Shown here: piece after piece, positions 24,692-34,995 of the stretch
Numbering within the stretch: position 1 is the first letter of the stretch
Layout of the letters: every line of letters begins with the position of its first letter
NCBI GenBank assembly: GCA_945883495.1
Contig: CAMCXS010000008.1
Span: 62,001 to 126,000 of the forward strand
Source: Akkermansia muciniphila
GTDB taxonomy: Bacteria > Verrucomicrobiota > Verrucomicrobiia > Verrucomicrobiales > DEV007
DNA length: 64,000 nt
Direction: 5' to 3'
The notes under the pieces: generated by a model
Told to the model about the DNA's origin: nothing
What the model saw: the letters and a program-made list of their open reading frames with translations, nothing else
Databases searched by the model: none
Position numbers and translations under genes: made by a program

Positions 24692-27550
24692 ATGTCCATC
24701 ACCCGCCGTTTTCTGGGCTGGGATCGTCCCGTCCTCGAACTGGTGGCGGAAGATCTTCTTGCCGAAGCCACTCCGCCCATTCTTGACCTGAGCCATCTGC
24801 TGGTCGTCGTCCCCACCCGGAATGCCGGACGGCGCCTTCGCGAAATGTTGGCTCAACTCAGCGCCGAGGGCGGCCGCGCCATCTGTCCGCCTCAGGTGGT
24901 GCCTCCTGAGTTTCTCCTCAGCCTCATCGACCAACCGGAAGCGGGAAGCTTGGCGAGCGCGCATGAAACCCTTCTGGCCTGGGCCCCCGTTTTGCGCTCC
25001 GCTGATCTGGATGAGTTTCCCACGCTCTTTCCGGTGCCTCCCGCTGCCCAGGATTTCCGCTGGGCACTCAGTACCGCGAAAAGCTTGAACGAACTCCGGA
25101 GCACTCTCGGCGAAGCAGGGCTCTCCATCGCCGACGTTTTTGCCAAACTCTCCGGAAGCTTGGAAGAGGAGGAGCGCTGGGAAGAATTGGCCCGCTTGGA
25201 ACAAGATTTCGGCCGCGCCTTGGCGGACCACGGCAAGAAGGACCTCCTCGCGGTCCGCCGCGAGAACCGGCAATCCCCCAAACTCCCACAGGGAATCACC
25301 GGCATTCGCCTCGCGGGCTGCCCGGATCCCCTTCCCCTTGCCGTGGAAGTGCTGGAGTCCTTGAGCCACCTCGTGCCGGTGGAGGTTTGGATTCATGCTC
25401 CCGGTGCACTGCGCGATGACTTCGATGCGTGGGGCCGGCCGATTCCGGAGGTCTGGCTCAGGCGCCAGGTCGAGTTCCCCGGCGGCGAGCTCCCGGTCCG
25501 TGTCCAACCCAGCCCAGATGGTCAAGCCGCCCTCACCGCCGAGGCCGTGCTGCGTTGCGACTCGCCTTCCGCCACCATCACCATCGGCGTCCTCGACGAC
25601 GAGGTCACCGGTCCCTTGCAACGGCTTCTGCAGCAGGGCGGCCGCGCTACGTTCAATCCGGGCGGTTCCTCCATGCGCTCCGAAGGCGTGCTGCATCTTC
25701 TCCGGACCCTCCGCGACCTGCTGCTGGAAGAACGCTACGAGACGTTCGTAGAACTGCTCCGCTGCCCGGATTTCGATGCCTATCTCGGCAAAACTCTGCT
25801 CTTTTGGAACAGCCTAAGCGCCATCGAATGCCTGGATCGACTCCATCGCCGTCATCTTTTCGCGGATCTTCGCTCGGCCCGTTGGTATTTGACCAAAGCC
25901 GATGCCCAAGGCGCCGTGGAACCGCTCGGCGCCCTGGATGAAGTGACCCGCTTGTTGACACGCTTGCGCCAAGTTCCACGCTCCACGGAGATCCCCGATG
26001 TGCTTCAAGCCATCCTCGGCAGTCGCCTACCCACCCACAACTCCCGCGTCGATCGCATTTACCAAACGGTTTCTGAAGTGTTTCAAACGCTTTTGGACGC
26101 ACTCGATGGCCCCGTTGGCTCGGATTTGGACCTTTCCGAAGTGGAGATTTTCGATCTGTTCCTCTCCCTCCTGGAGCAGGAGACGCTGTATGAAGACCGG
26201 CCCCCAAATTCGGTAGAATTGCTCGGATGGCTGGAGCTTCATTGGGATGAGGCGCCTCACCTGATCGTCACCGGGTTCAACGAAGGCTACGCCCCCGAGT
26301 CGATCACCGGCGATGTCTATCTTCCCGAACGGTTGCGCAAACGCTTGGCGGAACAGGTCTACTTCCCGACGAACGAGACCCGTCTCGCCCGGGACACCTA
26401 CCTTTTCGAAGCGATCCTCCAGTCCCGCCGGCATCACGGCCGGGTCGATCTCTGTCTCGGCAAACACCGCCGCAATGGCGATCCGCTGCGCCCTTCCCGC
26501 CTCCTCTTTCTTTGCCCGGATGAGGAGCTGCCCAACCGAGTCAATCTCCTCTTCCACGAGACGCCACCGCCTCAGGGCGATTTGCCGTGGACCGCTGGTT
26601 TCCGCCTCCAGCCTTTCCCCGGCTCGCCCCCAGCCTACGAGCCCACCAGCCTCGGAGTCACCGCGTTCAAGACCTACCTCAGCTCTCCGTTTCATTTTTA
26701 TCTGCGCCATGTCGAGGGCATGGAACCGATCGATGCCGCCCTGAGCGAGATGGATTCCCTAACGTTCGGGAACTTCTGTCACGAGGTGCTGCGACGCTTT
26801 GGCAAGGATGATGGCGTGCGCCATTCCGCCGACGTTTCGGTGATCCGGGACTTCCTGCTCGAAGCCGTGGACCAGCTCTCGATGCAGTGGTTTGGCCCCA
26901 ACCCGACGCTCCCCGTCCGAATCCAAGTCCAAGCCGCCCGCGCCCGCCTCATCCAAGCCGCCGACATCCAGGCCCAAACCCGGGCCGAAGGTTGGATGAT
27001 CCTCGAAACAGAGCTGAGCCTGAGCGATCCCGGCTTCACCATTTCCGGCGTCACCGTGAAAGGCCGCATTGACCGCATCGACCGCCACGAGAGCTCCGGT
27101 GCCATCCGCGTGCTCGACTACAAAACCGGTGACCGCGGGGAGATGCCGAATTCCACGCACGTCGGCAAAGTGGGCAAGAAAACCGGGGCGACGTGGCTAC
27201 CCGAGTACGCCTGCTTCGCTCTCGGCAACGCCACCCTCCGTTGGAAGGACCTGCAACTTCCCCTCTACCGTCTCGGCTTGGCGTCGACCTACGGCCCGGA
27301 GATCGAGTGCGGATACTTCAACCTTCCCCGAGCCGTGACCGAGACCGGCATCCACGTCTGGCCGGGCCTGAGCCCCGTACACGACGCGGCGGCCTTGGCT
27401 TGCGCGGAAGGCATCATCCACGATCTCCGCGCCGGACGCTTCTGGCCCGCGCCGCAGGCCACGCAGAACGATTCCTTCGTGCGGGTCCATCTCGGTCTCC
27501 CTGAAAAGACCATCGCGTTTCCCAACCTCCTTCCCTCTTCCGCCCCATGA
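24692..27550 (+). CDS. addB: AddB-like PD-(D/E)XK nuclease subunit (double-strand break repair)
   Basis: 952 residues. The C-terminal third carries a RecB/AddB-type nuclease domain: FGNFCHEVLRRFG near the domain start, then GRIDRID with Asp794 and VLDYKTGD with Asp809 and Lys811 as metal-binding/catalytic residues. The N-terminal part resembles the inactivated helicase-like arm of AddB, and no Walker A motif was found. The stop overlaps the next start by 4 bases (ATGA), so the gene is translationally coupled to the AddA-type helicase. Known role of the family: with AddA it resects double-strand ends to start homologous recombination. Unlike Bacillus AddB, the C-terminus lacks the clustered cysteines that bind a 4Fe-4S cluster. 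The assignment rests on motifs and the partner gene; the N-terminal part is weakly diagnostic. Confidence 0.8.
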   Translation: MSITRRFLGWDRPVLELVAEDLLAEATPPILDLSHLLVVVPTRNAGRRLREMLAQLSAEGGRAICPPQVVPPEFLLSLIDQPEAGSLASAHETLLAWAPVLRSADLDEFPTLFPVPPAAQDFRWALSTAKSLNELRSTLGEAGLSIADVFAKLSGSLEEEERWEELARLEQDFGRALADHGKKDLLAVRRENRQSPKLPQGITGIRLAGCPDPLPLAVEVLESLSHLVPVEVWIHAPGALRDDFDAWGRPIPEVWLRRQVEFPGGELPVRVQPSPDGQAALTAEAVLRCDSPSATITIGVLDDEVTGPLQRLLQQGGRATFNPGGSSMRSEGVLHLLRTLRDLLLEERYETFVELLRCPDFDAYLGKTLLFWNSLSAIECLDRLHRRHLFADLRSARWYLTKADAQGAVEPLGALDEVTRLLTRLRQVPRSTEIPDVLQAILGSRLPTHNSRVDRIYQTVSEVFQTLLDALDGPVGSDLDLSEVEIFDLFLSLLEQETLYEDRPPNSVELLGWLELHWDEAPHLIVTGFNEGYAPESITGDVYLPERLRKRLAEQVYFPTNETRLARDTYLFEAILQSRRHHGRVDLCLGKHRRNGDPLRPSRLLFLCPDEELPNRVNLLFHETPPPQGDLPWTAGFRLQPFPGSPPAYEPTSLGVTAFKTYLSSPFHFYLRHVEGMEPIDAALSEMDSLTFGNFCHEVLRRFGKDDGVRHSADVSVIRDFLLEAVDQLSMQWFGPNPTLPVRIQVQAARARLIQAADIQAQTRAEGWMILETELSLSDPGFTISGVTVKGRIDRIDRHESSGAIRVLDYKTGDRGEMPNSTHVGKVGKKTGATWLPEYACFALGNATLRWKDLQLPLYRLGLASTYGPEIECGYFNLPRAVTETGIHVWPGLSPVHDAAALACAEGIIHDLRAGRFWPAPQATQNDSFVRVHLGLPEKTIAFPNLLPSSAP

Positions 27551-30500
27551 AAGCGCTGCAGAATGAAATGATTCTCGCCTCGGCCGGATCCGGAAAGACC
27601 TACCGGTTGACCAATCGATTTGTCCACCTGCTGGCCCTCGGTGTGCCCCCAGAGCGGATCATCGCCTTGACGTTCACGCGCAAAGCCGCCGCCGAGTTCC
27701 TCGATGAGATCCTCAAGAAGCTGGCCAAGGCCGCCTCGGACCCGCGGATAGCCCAAGATCTGAAGAGCCAACTCGATCTCGACGACTTCGATTCCCGCCG
27801 CGCCTTGGAATTGCTGCGCTTGGTCATCGACCGCCTGCACCAGCTCACACTGGGCACCCTCGATTCCTTCTTTCACCGCATTCTCGCCTGCTTTCCCGCG
27901 GAGTTCGGCCTGGGAACCGGGTTCGAGGTGATGAACCCGCACGAGGAGAGCGAAGCCCGCGCCCGCGTCTTCGCGCAGATCTTCAACAACCGGCGCCTCC
28001 ACACCCACTTTACCGAGGCCTTCAAGAAGGCGACGTTCGGAAACGAGGAGAAGAGTTTGCAACGCAAGCTGGACGACTTCGTCAGCAACCACCATCGCAC
28101 CTACCTCCGTCAGCCAGCCTCCCAACGTTGGGGCGACGAATCCGTGATTTGGCCAAACGGAGCCCGTTGGCTGCAAGCCGCTTCGGCACCGGTGGAGGCC
28201 TACACGGCACTTCGGGACGCCGCGGGGACGTTGGAGCTCGATAAGACCGCCCGCGGCATGTGGGACAAGCTCATCGATCTCTTCGCAAGCGTCGAACTCG
28301 GCAAGAAACTTCCCAGTGCCCCGGGCGCCGCCTTCGAGCGCGTGCTCGAAGCGTATCCGAGCGCCGTCAAAGGCGGGCCCGTCCCCCTCAAACTCGGCCG
28401 CAAGGAGTACGAGCTCTCTCCATCGCTCTGCCGCGCCTTGGCCAGCTTGGTGGATCACTACCTCTTCTGCGAGATCAAGCCTCACCTGGAACGGACTCGC
28501 GGCATCTACGAAATCTTGGAAGCCTTCGAACGGGATTACCACGACGAAATCCGCCGCTCCGGAAAACTCGGTTTCGAGGACATCCAGATGCTCCTCAACG
28601 GCTCTCTCTTACCGCCCCAAAGCCGCCAACACCTCAGCATCGATGGCGGCGAAGGCCGGTTGCACGTCGATTACCGGCTCGACGGTCAGTTCGATCACTG
28701 GCTCCTCGATGAATTTCAGGACACCAGCAATGGGCAATGGAAAGTCATCGCGAACCTCATCGATGAAGTCCTCCAAGACACGGAGGGACGGCGCAGTCTG
28801 TTCTACGTTGGGGATGTCAAACAGGCCATCTTCGGCTGGCGCGGAGGCGATGCCGCGCTCTTCAACGACATTCGGTTCCACTACAACTCCCTTCAGCCGG
28901 ACAGCATCCAGAGCGAGCACATGGAGGACAGCCGCCGCTCCGGTCCGGCTTTGATGGAAGCGGTCAACCGGATATTCGGCGACTTCGACCGGCTGCGCTC
29001 TCTCTTTCCGGATCACCCGGAATTCGTCGAGCGCTGGGAAACGAACTGGGCCCCGCACACCACGCACCACCAGAACCGCGCCGACTACGTGGAACTGCTC
29101 ACTCTGGCGGACGACCCGACAGCGGAGGAAGACGCCAGCGAGCGCCGCCTCGCCGTGGTTGCTGGCTTGGTCGAGGAGATCGCGCCGCACCGCAAACAGC
29201 TCTCCTGCGCCATCCTCGTCCGGACCAATGACACCGCCATCGCCCTGGCCAATGCCATTCGCTCCCGGACGGACGTGCCCGTCACGGTGGACAGCGATAC
29301 CCTCATTGGCACCGATCACCCGATTGCCTCCTCCTTTCTCTCCCTGATCCAATTCACGGCGCATCCCGGAGATTCCGCCGCCTGGAAGCACCTGCTGATG
29401 ACCCCGGCCTTCTGCCACCAGAATTGGGAAGATTACCGCGATCTCCGGCGTTCCCTCGGACGCGAACTGCTGACCACCATTCACGACGCCGGATTCGCCC
29501 AAGCCTTTGAGCTGTGGCTCACCTATCTCCAGAATGGGGGATTTGTTCCCGACGCCTTCGCCCTGCGCCGCATGGAACAACTGCGCCAAGCCGCCCACGA
29601 CTTCGACCAAAAGGGAAATCGCTCGATCTCCGATTTCATCCACTACGCCGAAGCCGCCGCGACCCGGGAAACGCCCGCCCACGGCGTCGTCCAAATTATG
29701 ACGATCCACAAGTCCAAGGGCCTCGGGTTCGACGTCGTCATCCTCACGGATCTCGACCGCCACAACAACCCGGCCATCACCACCACGCAGCATCTCTCCC
29801 TGGTGGCTCACGAACGTGGCGCCGGTTTGGGACGGGAGATCGATTGGGTCCTCTCCATGCCCAACCGGCAAGTCTGCGAAATGGACGCCCGCCTCCTCGA
29901 AGCCCGGCGCCGTTGCGAGATCGATCGCGCCTACGAGGAGCTGTGCGTCCTCTACGTCGCGCTGACCCGCGCCAAGTTTGCCACCCACATCGTCTGCTCC
30001 GAGCCCAAAGGGGAACCGAACGGCAGCGCCCGGGATCTCCTCATCGCGGCGCTGGCCCAAGCCCGTGATGCCGCTCCCCAACGCACACTGGCCGAGGAAA
30101 CCGTTTCCGTTCTCTATGCTGGCGGCGATCCAAACTGGCACGTCGCCCGCCCACAACCAACCCCGGCGGAAGAACCGCCACCGTTCATTCCGCCGCTCCA
30201 CCGATCCCGCCGGTTCCCGCCCCTGCAACGCGCCATGCCCTCCAGCGCGGCTGACGAGGGCAGCCATGGCAAAATCCGAGCCAACTTTCTTTTCTCCCGC
30301 TCCTCCAGCGACGCCGCCGCATACGGTACGAAGTTGCACGCCGTCTTTGAACAAATTGATTGGATCGATAGCCTCACTGCCAACTCCCTCGAAGCAGCCG
30401 TGGCCGCGATGATCGACCCCACCGATTCCGTCGCCGTCCTGGTGCGGGATGAAGTCTTGGCCTCCCTACGCGAGCCAACCATCGCCGCCCTGTTCCATCG

Positions 30501-30813
30501 AGACCAATTCGGAACGGACCCCATCCTCTGGCGGGAAAAGCGCTTTGAAATCATCCTCAACGGAGCCTGGGTCTCCGGAACATTCGACCGCGTCGTGCTG
30601 ACCCGCGAGCGCGCCTGGATCTTCGACTTTAAAACCAACCGGGTCGCCACCCCAAGGCAAATCGCCGAAGCTCGCGATGCCTACCGGCCGCAACTCTCGG
30701 TCTACCGCGAAGCCCTTTCCCGCCTCAGCGGCATCCCAGCTCAAGCCATCGAGACACACCTCATCTTCACCAAACCCGCCGTTGTTGCAGTCGTGGCGCA
30801 GACTGATGATTGA
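27547..30813 (+). CDS. addA: AddA-like UvrD-family helicase/nuclease
   Basis: 1,088 residues. SF1A helicase motifs appear in order: Walker A ASAGSGKT at residues 11-18, ALTFTRKAAAEF, DEFQDT at 388-393, VGDVKQAIFGWRGGD, MTIHKSKGLGFDVVI and LYVALTRAK. The C-terminal PD-(D/E)XK nuclease domain has the GTKLHAVFE entry helix and IFDFKTNR with Asp1027 and Lys1029. The start codon lies inside the stop region of the addB-like gene. Together they form the two-subunit helicase-nuclease that processes DNA ends for RecA loading (established for the family). The AddA assignment, rather than RecB, rests on the adjacent two-gene layout without recC or recD. Confidence 0.88.
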   Translation: MKALQNEMILASAGSGKTYRLTNRFVHLLALGVPPERIIALTFTRKAAAEFLDEILKKLAKAASDPRIAQDLKSQLDLDDFDSRRALELLRLVIDRLHQLTLGTLDSFFHRILACFPAEFGLGTGFEVMNPHEESEARARVFAQIFNNRRLHTHFTEAFKKATFGNEEKSLQRKLDDFVSNHHRTYLRQPASQRWGDESVIWPNGARWLQAASAPVEAYTALRDAAGTLELDKTARGMWDKLIDLFASVELGKKLPSAPGAAFERVLEAYPSAVKGGPVPLKLGRKEYELSPSLCRALASLVDHYLFCEIKPHLERTRGIYEILEAFERDYHDEIRRSGKLGFEDIQMLLNGSLLPPQSRQHLSIDGGEGRLHVDYRLDGQFDHWLLDEFQDTSNGQWKVIANLIDEVLQDTEGRRSLFYVGDVKQAIFGWRGGDAALFNDIRFHYNSLQPDSIQSEHMEDSRRSGPALMEAVNRIFGDFDRLRSLFPDHPEFVERWETNWAPHTTHHQNRADYVELLTLADDPTAEEDASERRLAVVAGLVEEIAPHRKQLSCAILVRTNDTAIALANAIRSRTDVPVTVDSDTLIGTDHPIASSFLSLIQFTAHPGDSAAWKHLLMTPAFCHQNWEDYRDLRRSLGRELLTTIHDAGFAQAFELWLTYLQNGGFVPDAFALRRMEQLRQAAHDFDQKGNRSISDFIHYAEAAATRETPAHGVVQIMTIHKSKGLGFDVVILTDLDRHNNPAITTTQHLSLVAHERGAGLGREIDWVLSMPNRQVCEMDARLLEARRRCEIDRAYEELCVLYVALTRAKFATHIVCSEPKGEPNGSARDLLIAALAQARDAAPQRTLAEETVSVLYAGGDPNWHVARPQPTPAEEPPPFIPPLHRSRRFPPLQRAMPSSAADEGSHGKIRANFLFSRSSSDAAAYGTKLHAVFEQIDWIDSLTANSLEAAVAAMIDPTDSVAVLVRDEVLASLREPTIAALFHRDQFGTDPILWREKRFEIILNGAWVSGTFDRVVLTRERAWIFDFKTNRVATPRQIAEARDAYRPQLSVYREALSRLSGIPAQAIETHLIFTKPAVVAVVAQTDD

Positions 30814-30857
30814 CGAGGCCCCTGCGGTGCCGGGCACTTCGTAAGGCAAAAGAGTCA

Positions 30858-30885
30858 GTGGCCGTCAGACTCCACTCACGGCCAC
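30858..30885. terminator. possible bidirectional terminator hairpin
   Basis: GTGGCCGT (30858-30865) and ACGGCCAC (30878-30885) are perfect inverted repeats with a 12-base loop. They lie between the convergent addA-like and dapL genes. There is no U-run on either side, so intrinsic termination is uncertain. Confidence 0.4.
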
Positions 30886-30909
30886 GTTGGCGATCCGAAA
30901 CCTTCCGGC

Positions 30910-32151
30910 TCAGAGCTTCAGCTCCTCGACGATCCGGCGGCAGACTTCCTTGGCATTTTCCCGGCTATTGAAGGCCGAGATCCGGAAATACCCTTCGCCC
31001 GCCGCGCCAAAGCCTGCTCCGGGCGTGATGACCACGTTGATCTCCTGAAGCATCCGGTCGAAGAATTCCCAACTCCCGACTCCCGACGGACAAGCCACCC
31101 AAATGTAGGGCGCATTGACGCCGCCATAGACCGCCAATCCGCGTTGCTGGCACGCCTCGCGCAGCAGTTTGGCGTTCCCCAAGTAATGTTCCACCAAGGC
31201 CGCCACTTGCTGTTGCCCGGCCTCGCTGAACACGGCTTCGGCTCCCTTCTGGACGATATAGCTGACGCCGTTGAACTTCGTGGTCTGGCGGCGCGCCCAA
31301 AGCGGGTGGATCAACTGCTCCTTCCCCTCCGCCGTCCGGCCCTTGAGATCCCGCGGCACCACGGTGTAGGCGCAACGCACCCCAGTGAACCCCGCCGTTT
31401 TCGAGAAGCTGCGGAACTCGATCGCGCATTCCCGAGCACCTTCGATTTCGAAAATCGAGCGCGGTACGCCCTCTTCCACGATGTAGGCGTCGTAGGCGGC
31501 ATCGTAGAGAATGATCGCGTCATTGGCCCGCGCATAGGCCACCCAATCACGCAATTGCGCCAAGGTCGCCGTCGCCCCCGTCGGATTGTTCGGGTAGCAA
31601 AGGTAAATCAAATCCACTTTCTCCGAGGGAATCGCCGGAACAAACCCGTTTTCCGGCGTGCAGGGCATATAAACCAAGCCTCCATACGCTCCCGAGGCAT
31701 CGGCGTCCCCGGTGTTGCCGATCATCACGTTGGTATCGACGTACACCGGATAGACCGGGTCCGTGATCGCGATCCGGTTCCCCGGTCCGAAGATGTCGAG
31801 GATGTTCCCGGTATCGCACTTGGAACCATCGGAGACGAAGATCTCATCGGCGCCGATATCGAGCCCGCGATCCGTGTAGTAATGCTTGGCGATCGCCTCG
31901 CGGAGAAACGGATAACCCTGCTCCGGCCCGTAACCCTTGAACGTGGCCCGGTCCCCCAGCTCATCGATCGCCTGGTGCATCGCTTCCCGGCAAGCCTCCG
32001 GCAGTGCCTCGGTGACATCGCCGATCCCACAGCGGATCAGGCGTTTCGCGCCGTCCGGGTTGGCTTGGTTGAAGGCGGCGACGCGGCGGCCGATCTCGGG
32101 GAAGAGATAGCCAGCCTTGAGCTTGAGGTAGTTGTCGTTGATGCGAGCCAT
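30910..32151 (-). CDS. dapL: LL-diaminopimelate aminotransferase
   Basis: 413 residues, the usual DapL length, starting at the ATG at 32151 ([20 protein letters not shown]), a start typical of the family. A longer in-frame extension upstream overlaps the neighbouring sulfatase and is not family-like. PLP-dependent fold type I: Lys251 in [13 protein letters not shown] is the expected Schiff-base lysine, and [16 protein letters not shown] is the substrate/PLP loop. It converts tetrahydrodipicolinate directly to LL-diaminopimelate with glutamate as amino donor, feeding lysine and peptidoglycan synthesis in the cytoplasm. This shortcut is typical of Chlamydiae, Verrucomicrobia, plants and some other bacteria. 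An aspartate kinase lies about 5 kb away on the other strand. Confidence 0.95.
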   Translation of the reverse strand: MARINDNYLKLKAGYLFPEIGRRVAAFNQANPDGAKRLIRCGIGDVTEALPEACREAMHQAIDELGDRATFKGYGPEQGYPFLREAIAKHYYTDRGLDIGADEIFVSDGSKCDTGNILDIFGPGNRIAITDPVYPVYVDTNVMIGNTGDADASGAYGGLVYMPCTPENGFVPAIPSEKVDLIYLCYPNNPTGATATLAQLRDWVAYARANDAIILYDAAYDAYIVEEGVPRSIFEIEGARECAIEFRSFSKTAGFTGVRCAYTVVPRDLKGRTAEGKEQLIHPLWARRQTTKFNGVSYIVQKGAEAVFSEAGQQQVAALVEHYLGNAKLLREACQQRGLAVYGGVNAPYIWVACPSGVGSWEFFDRMLQEINVVITPGAGFGAAGEGYFRISAFNSRENAKEVCRRIVEELKL

Positions 32152-32198
32152 GGTGAATCTGTCGTATCGGGTCGGACCGGACCGATGCGACAAATCCG

Positions 32199-33815
32199 TT
32201 ACTTCGCCAACACAAAAGGCGGAATCTTCTCGAAGTAATTCACCGGCCGGTCGTTCTCCAGCCAATCCCCCGGCGTGGTCCGGCCCGATGCCACCACGGT
32301 GTCGATCTGTTCCAAGAGCGTCGACACGTCGTCGGGCTGATCCTGGGCCAAATTCTTTGTCTCTTTCGGGTCCTTCGTGAGGTTGTAAAGCTGGACGAAC
32401 TGCGGCAGCCCGAGCTCCGAGAGCGTCGGCGGATGGCCAAACGCCGCGACGGCCGTTTGCCAAGCCACGTCGTCCCCGGGCTCATTGCCCCATTGCGAAC
32501 TCGCCCCGCAGCCCGGCCCGAGAATCAGCTTGAGCGCCCCCCGGCGAATCGAAAACGCGGTGTCCGACGTCACCACCAAGTTGCGGCGCGGAGCCTCGGC
32601 GGTGGGATTCTCCAAGAGCGTCAGAAAACTCACCGAATCCGCCCCCTCCCCGTCCACCATGCGCGCCTTGGCGGCACCGGCGAAGGTCGCCATCAGATCC
32701 ACCAAGCCAACCACGCGGGGACAAACTCCGCCGGACGCCGCTTTGCCCGGCCAACGCACAAGGAACGGCACCCGGTGCGCGCCTTCGTAGATGTCAAACT
32801 TGAACCCGCGATAATCGCCGTTCGAATAGTGCCCGGCGGCCTGCATCTTCTTGTATTGCCCCGGCGCTTCCGGCTCGTTCCCGGCATACGCCGCGGGTCC
32901 GTGATCCGAAGTCGCCACGACGATCGTCCCCTTCGCCAATCCGGTGCGATCCAGCGCATCGAGAATCCGGCCCAAACAAGCATCGGTCTCCATCACCAGG
33001 TCGCCATAAGGCCCCAACGCGCTCTTGCCCTGAAACGCCTTGCCCGGGCTGATCGGCGAATGCGGCGAGGTCAGGCCGACGTAGAGGAAGAACGGCTCCT
33101 TCTTTTCCGCCGCCCCCGCCTCGGAGAGAAACGCCTCTGCCTCCTTGGTCAGCGTGTCCAGCACCAGGTGATCTTCAAAATCCGGCGCCGCCGGCCCGGA
33201 ACGTTGGAACCCGCTGAACGCCTTGGTCGCCGTCACCGGCCCGACCCACGCGCCATCCCGGATGAAGGCGTAGGGATACATGTCGAGCGAGCCCGGCAGG
33301 ATGAAGCTGAAATCGAACCCATATTCCGCCGGTCCCACCCGCAACGGAGTTTCATAATCGACGTTCCCCGGCCCCTGCGGCTTGGAGTCCTTCGTGCTCA
33401 TCAAGGTGCCGAGGTGCCATTTGCCGACGTAACCACTCCGGTAGCCCGCCCGTTTTAAGACCGTCGCCAGTGTTGGCGTCCCCGGTTCCAAACGCGGGGT
33501 CAAATAGCCCCAAGGTCCATCGGTCGCCGCATCTGGTGCCGCATAGCGCCAGGCGTAGCGGCCCGTCATGATCGCCATGCGCGATGCGATGCAGCTGGAG
33601 GCCGTGGCATGCGCATCGGTGAATCGCACCCCCTCGCGCGCCAATCGGTCGAAGTTTGGGGTATCGATCTTGCAACGCTCTCCCCCATACGCCTTCACAT
33701 CGCCAATCCCCAAATCATCGGCGACCACAAGAACAATATTCGGGCGATCCTGAGCCATCGCGCCACCGCAGGCGAGCAGGGCCAGGACCAAGAAGAAGGG
33801 GAATCGAGGCATCAT
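32199..33815 (-). CDS. secreted sulfatase (arylsulfatase family)
   Basis: 538 residues, starting at [18 protein letters not shown], a signal peptide ending near AMAQ. An upstream in-frame start would spoil the signal peptide. The N-terminal metal site reads [15 protein letters not shown]. The formylglycine motif is Cys75 in [14 protein letters not shown], so the common Pro of C-x-P-S-R is replaced by Ala; C-x-A-x-R is tolerated by the modifying enzyme in known sulfatases. GKWHLG and ATSDHGP complete the active site. It probably removes sulfate esters from polysaccharides outside the cytoplasm. The serine hydrolase gene ends 22 bases upstream, suggesting cotranscription, and dapL begins 47 bases downstream. 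Confidence 0.92.
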   Translation of the reverse strand: MMPRFPFFLVLALLACGGAMAQDRPNIVLVVADDLGIGDVKAYGGERCKIDTPNFDRLAREGVRFTDAHATASSCIASRMAIMTGRYAWRYAAPDAATDGPWGYLTPRLEPGTPTLATVLKRAGYRSGYVGKWHLGTLMSTKDSKPQGPGNVDYETPLRVGPAEYGFDFSFILPGSLDMYPYAFIRDGAWVGPVTATKAFSGFQRSGPAAPDFEDHLVLDTLTKEAEAFLSEAGAAEKKEPFFLYVGLTSPHSPISPGKAFQGKSALGPYGDLVMETDACLGRILDALDRTGLAKGTIVVATSDHGPAAYAGNEPEAPGQYKKMQAAGHYSNGDYRGFKFDIYEGAHRVPFLVRWPGKAASGGVCPRVVGLVDLMATFAGAAKARMVDGEGADSVSFLTLLENPTAEAPRRNLVVTSDTAFSIRRGALKLILGPGCGASSQWGNEPGDDVAWQTAVAAFGHPPTLSELGLPQFVQLYNLTKDPKETKNLAQDQPDDVSTLLEQIDTVVASGRTTPGDWLENDRPVNYFEKIPPFVLAK

Positions 33816-33837
33816 GGCAGGGTGTTGGGTTCGTCTG

Positions 33838-34914
33838 TTATTTCGACGCAATGATCCGCTCCGCCAAGGGAAAACCGAGGTCATCCGCGAGATCGAGCCC
33901 CCGGCCGTGCAACCCGGCATTGCTCAGCAAGATGATGTTCGCCCGGCGCCCCACGACCCGCCCCACAAAGGTGTCGAACCCCAGCCAGCTCCCGTTGTGC
34001 CAAATCAGCGTGTCGTCTCCCATCCGCGTGATCACCCAGCCGAACCCGTAACGCAGCGCCTGCGGACGCGGCAAGCCCGGGGCGAACGCCGCCGCCAAGG
34101 TCTCCTCGCGCAACAGCTTGCCGCCGTGCAACGCCTCCAGCCATCGATCCAATTCCACCGCGGAGGCATACACGCCGCCATCCCCGACCACGCCGTTGAA
34201 GATGTCCGTGTCCGCCGCGAAGTAGAACCTCAGCCGCCGTTCGTAGCCCGTGGCCCGCCCGCGCAGTTGCGTCCAATCCCACCTCGGCACCGCCGATCGC
34301 TCCATCCCGCAGGGCGTGAAAATCTGCTCCCGCAGGCAAGTCGGGTAATCCTTCCCGGCCGCTCCTTCCAACACCAGAGCCAAGGCCGCATAGCCGGTGT
34401 TCCGGTAACAAACGCTACTCCCCGGCGTGAATTCCAACTTCTTCCGGCGCATCGAATGGAAGACGTCGTGATTGTCCGGGCGCGACTTGAACGACGGCTC
34501 CACCAAGTATTCCGGAACGCCCGCCGTGTGGTTCAACAGCTGCCGCACCGTCACCTCCGGCCAAGGAATCTCCGGCGCATACCGTTGGGCGGGCGCATCC
34601 AGCTCGATCACGCCTTTCTCCACCTGTTGCAACACCGCCACCGCGGTGAACGGTTTCGAAACCGAAGCCATGCGGAATAGGGTCTCGCTGCCGGCCTTTT
34701 CGTGGGACCGCAGATCCGCCAAGCCCACCGCGCGTTCCAAACCACCCTCCGCTTCGCCAGGAATCGCGACGCGCACCACCAAGGCCGGGGTCTCAGATCC
34801 CAATGCCGCCTTGGTCACAAAGCCATCCACCACCGCGCCCAGGTCCGGCCCCGCCCAAAGCTCGGCGCCCCCAACAAGGGCGACGGCAAGCAGGCTGGCA
34901 GCGAGGCGGTTCAT
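33838..34914 (-). CDS. secreted serine hydrolase, class C beta-lactamase/penicillin-binding fold
   Basis: 358 residues with an N-terminal signal peptide (MNRLAASLLAVALVGGAELWA). The nucleophile motif S-x-x-K is Ser84-Lys87 in FRMASVSKPFTA. A Y-x-N motif occurs in YRNTGY, and the C-terminal segment DTLIWHNGSWLGFDT holds the HNG variant of the KTG box. QLLNHTAGVPEY is typical of the beta-lactamase-related family (EstB, D-aminopeptidase and others). The natural substrate cannot be told from sequence; a peptide or ester hydrolase is as likely as beta-lactam resistance. It is the first gene of a probable operon with the sulfatase below it and is divergent from a second sulfatase 81 bases away. Confidence 0.88.
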   Translation of the reverse strand: MNRLAASLLAVALVGGAELWAGPDLGAVVDGFVTKAALGSETPALVVRVAIPGEAEGGLERAVGLADLRSHEKAGSETLFRMASVSKPFTAVAVLQQVEKGVIELDAPAQRYAPEIPWPEVTVRQLLNHTAGVPEYLVEPSFKSRPDNHDVFHSMRRKKLEFTPGSSVCYRNTGYAALALVLEGAAGKDYPTCLREQIFTPCGMERSAVPRWDWTQLRGRATGYERRLRFYFAADTDIFNGVVGDGGVYASAVELDRWLEALHGGKLLREETLAAAFAPGLPRPQALRYGFGWVITRMGDDTLIWHNGSWLGFDTFVGRVVGRRANIILLSNAGLHGRGLDLADDLGFPLAERIIASK

Positions 34915-34995
34915 GCGGATCTCGAAACTCCTTCGACGAAAACTTCCCCTCCGGTCAACAATTCCATTGCGAGGGAAAGTCTAGGGGAAGCCCTT

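Noticed and set aside
30910-32463. Long form of DapL with about 100 extra N-terminal residues
   Set aside because: The extension overlaps the sulfatase gene in another frame and is unlike DapL; the ATG at 32151 gives the family length.
33838-34914. Calling the serine hydrolase a beta-lactam resistance gene
   Set aside because: Only the general S-x-x-K / Y-x-N fold is visible. The family is dominated by esterases and peptidases, and it is not next to the BlaI/BlaR1-like pair.
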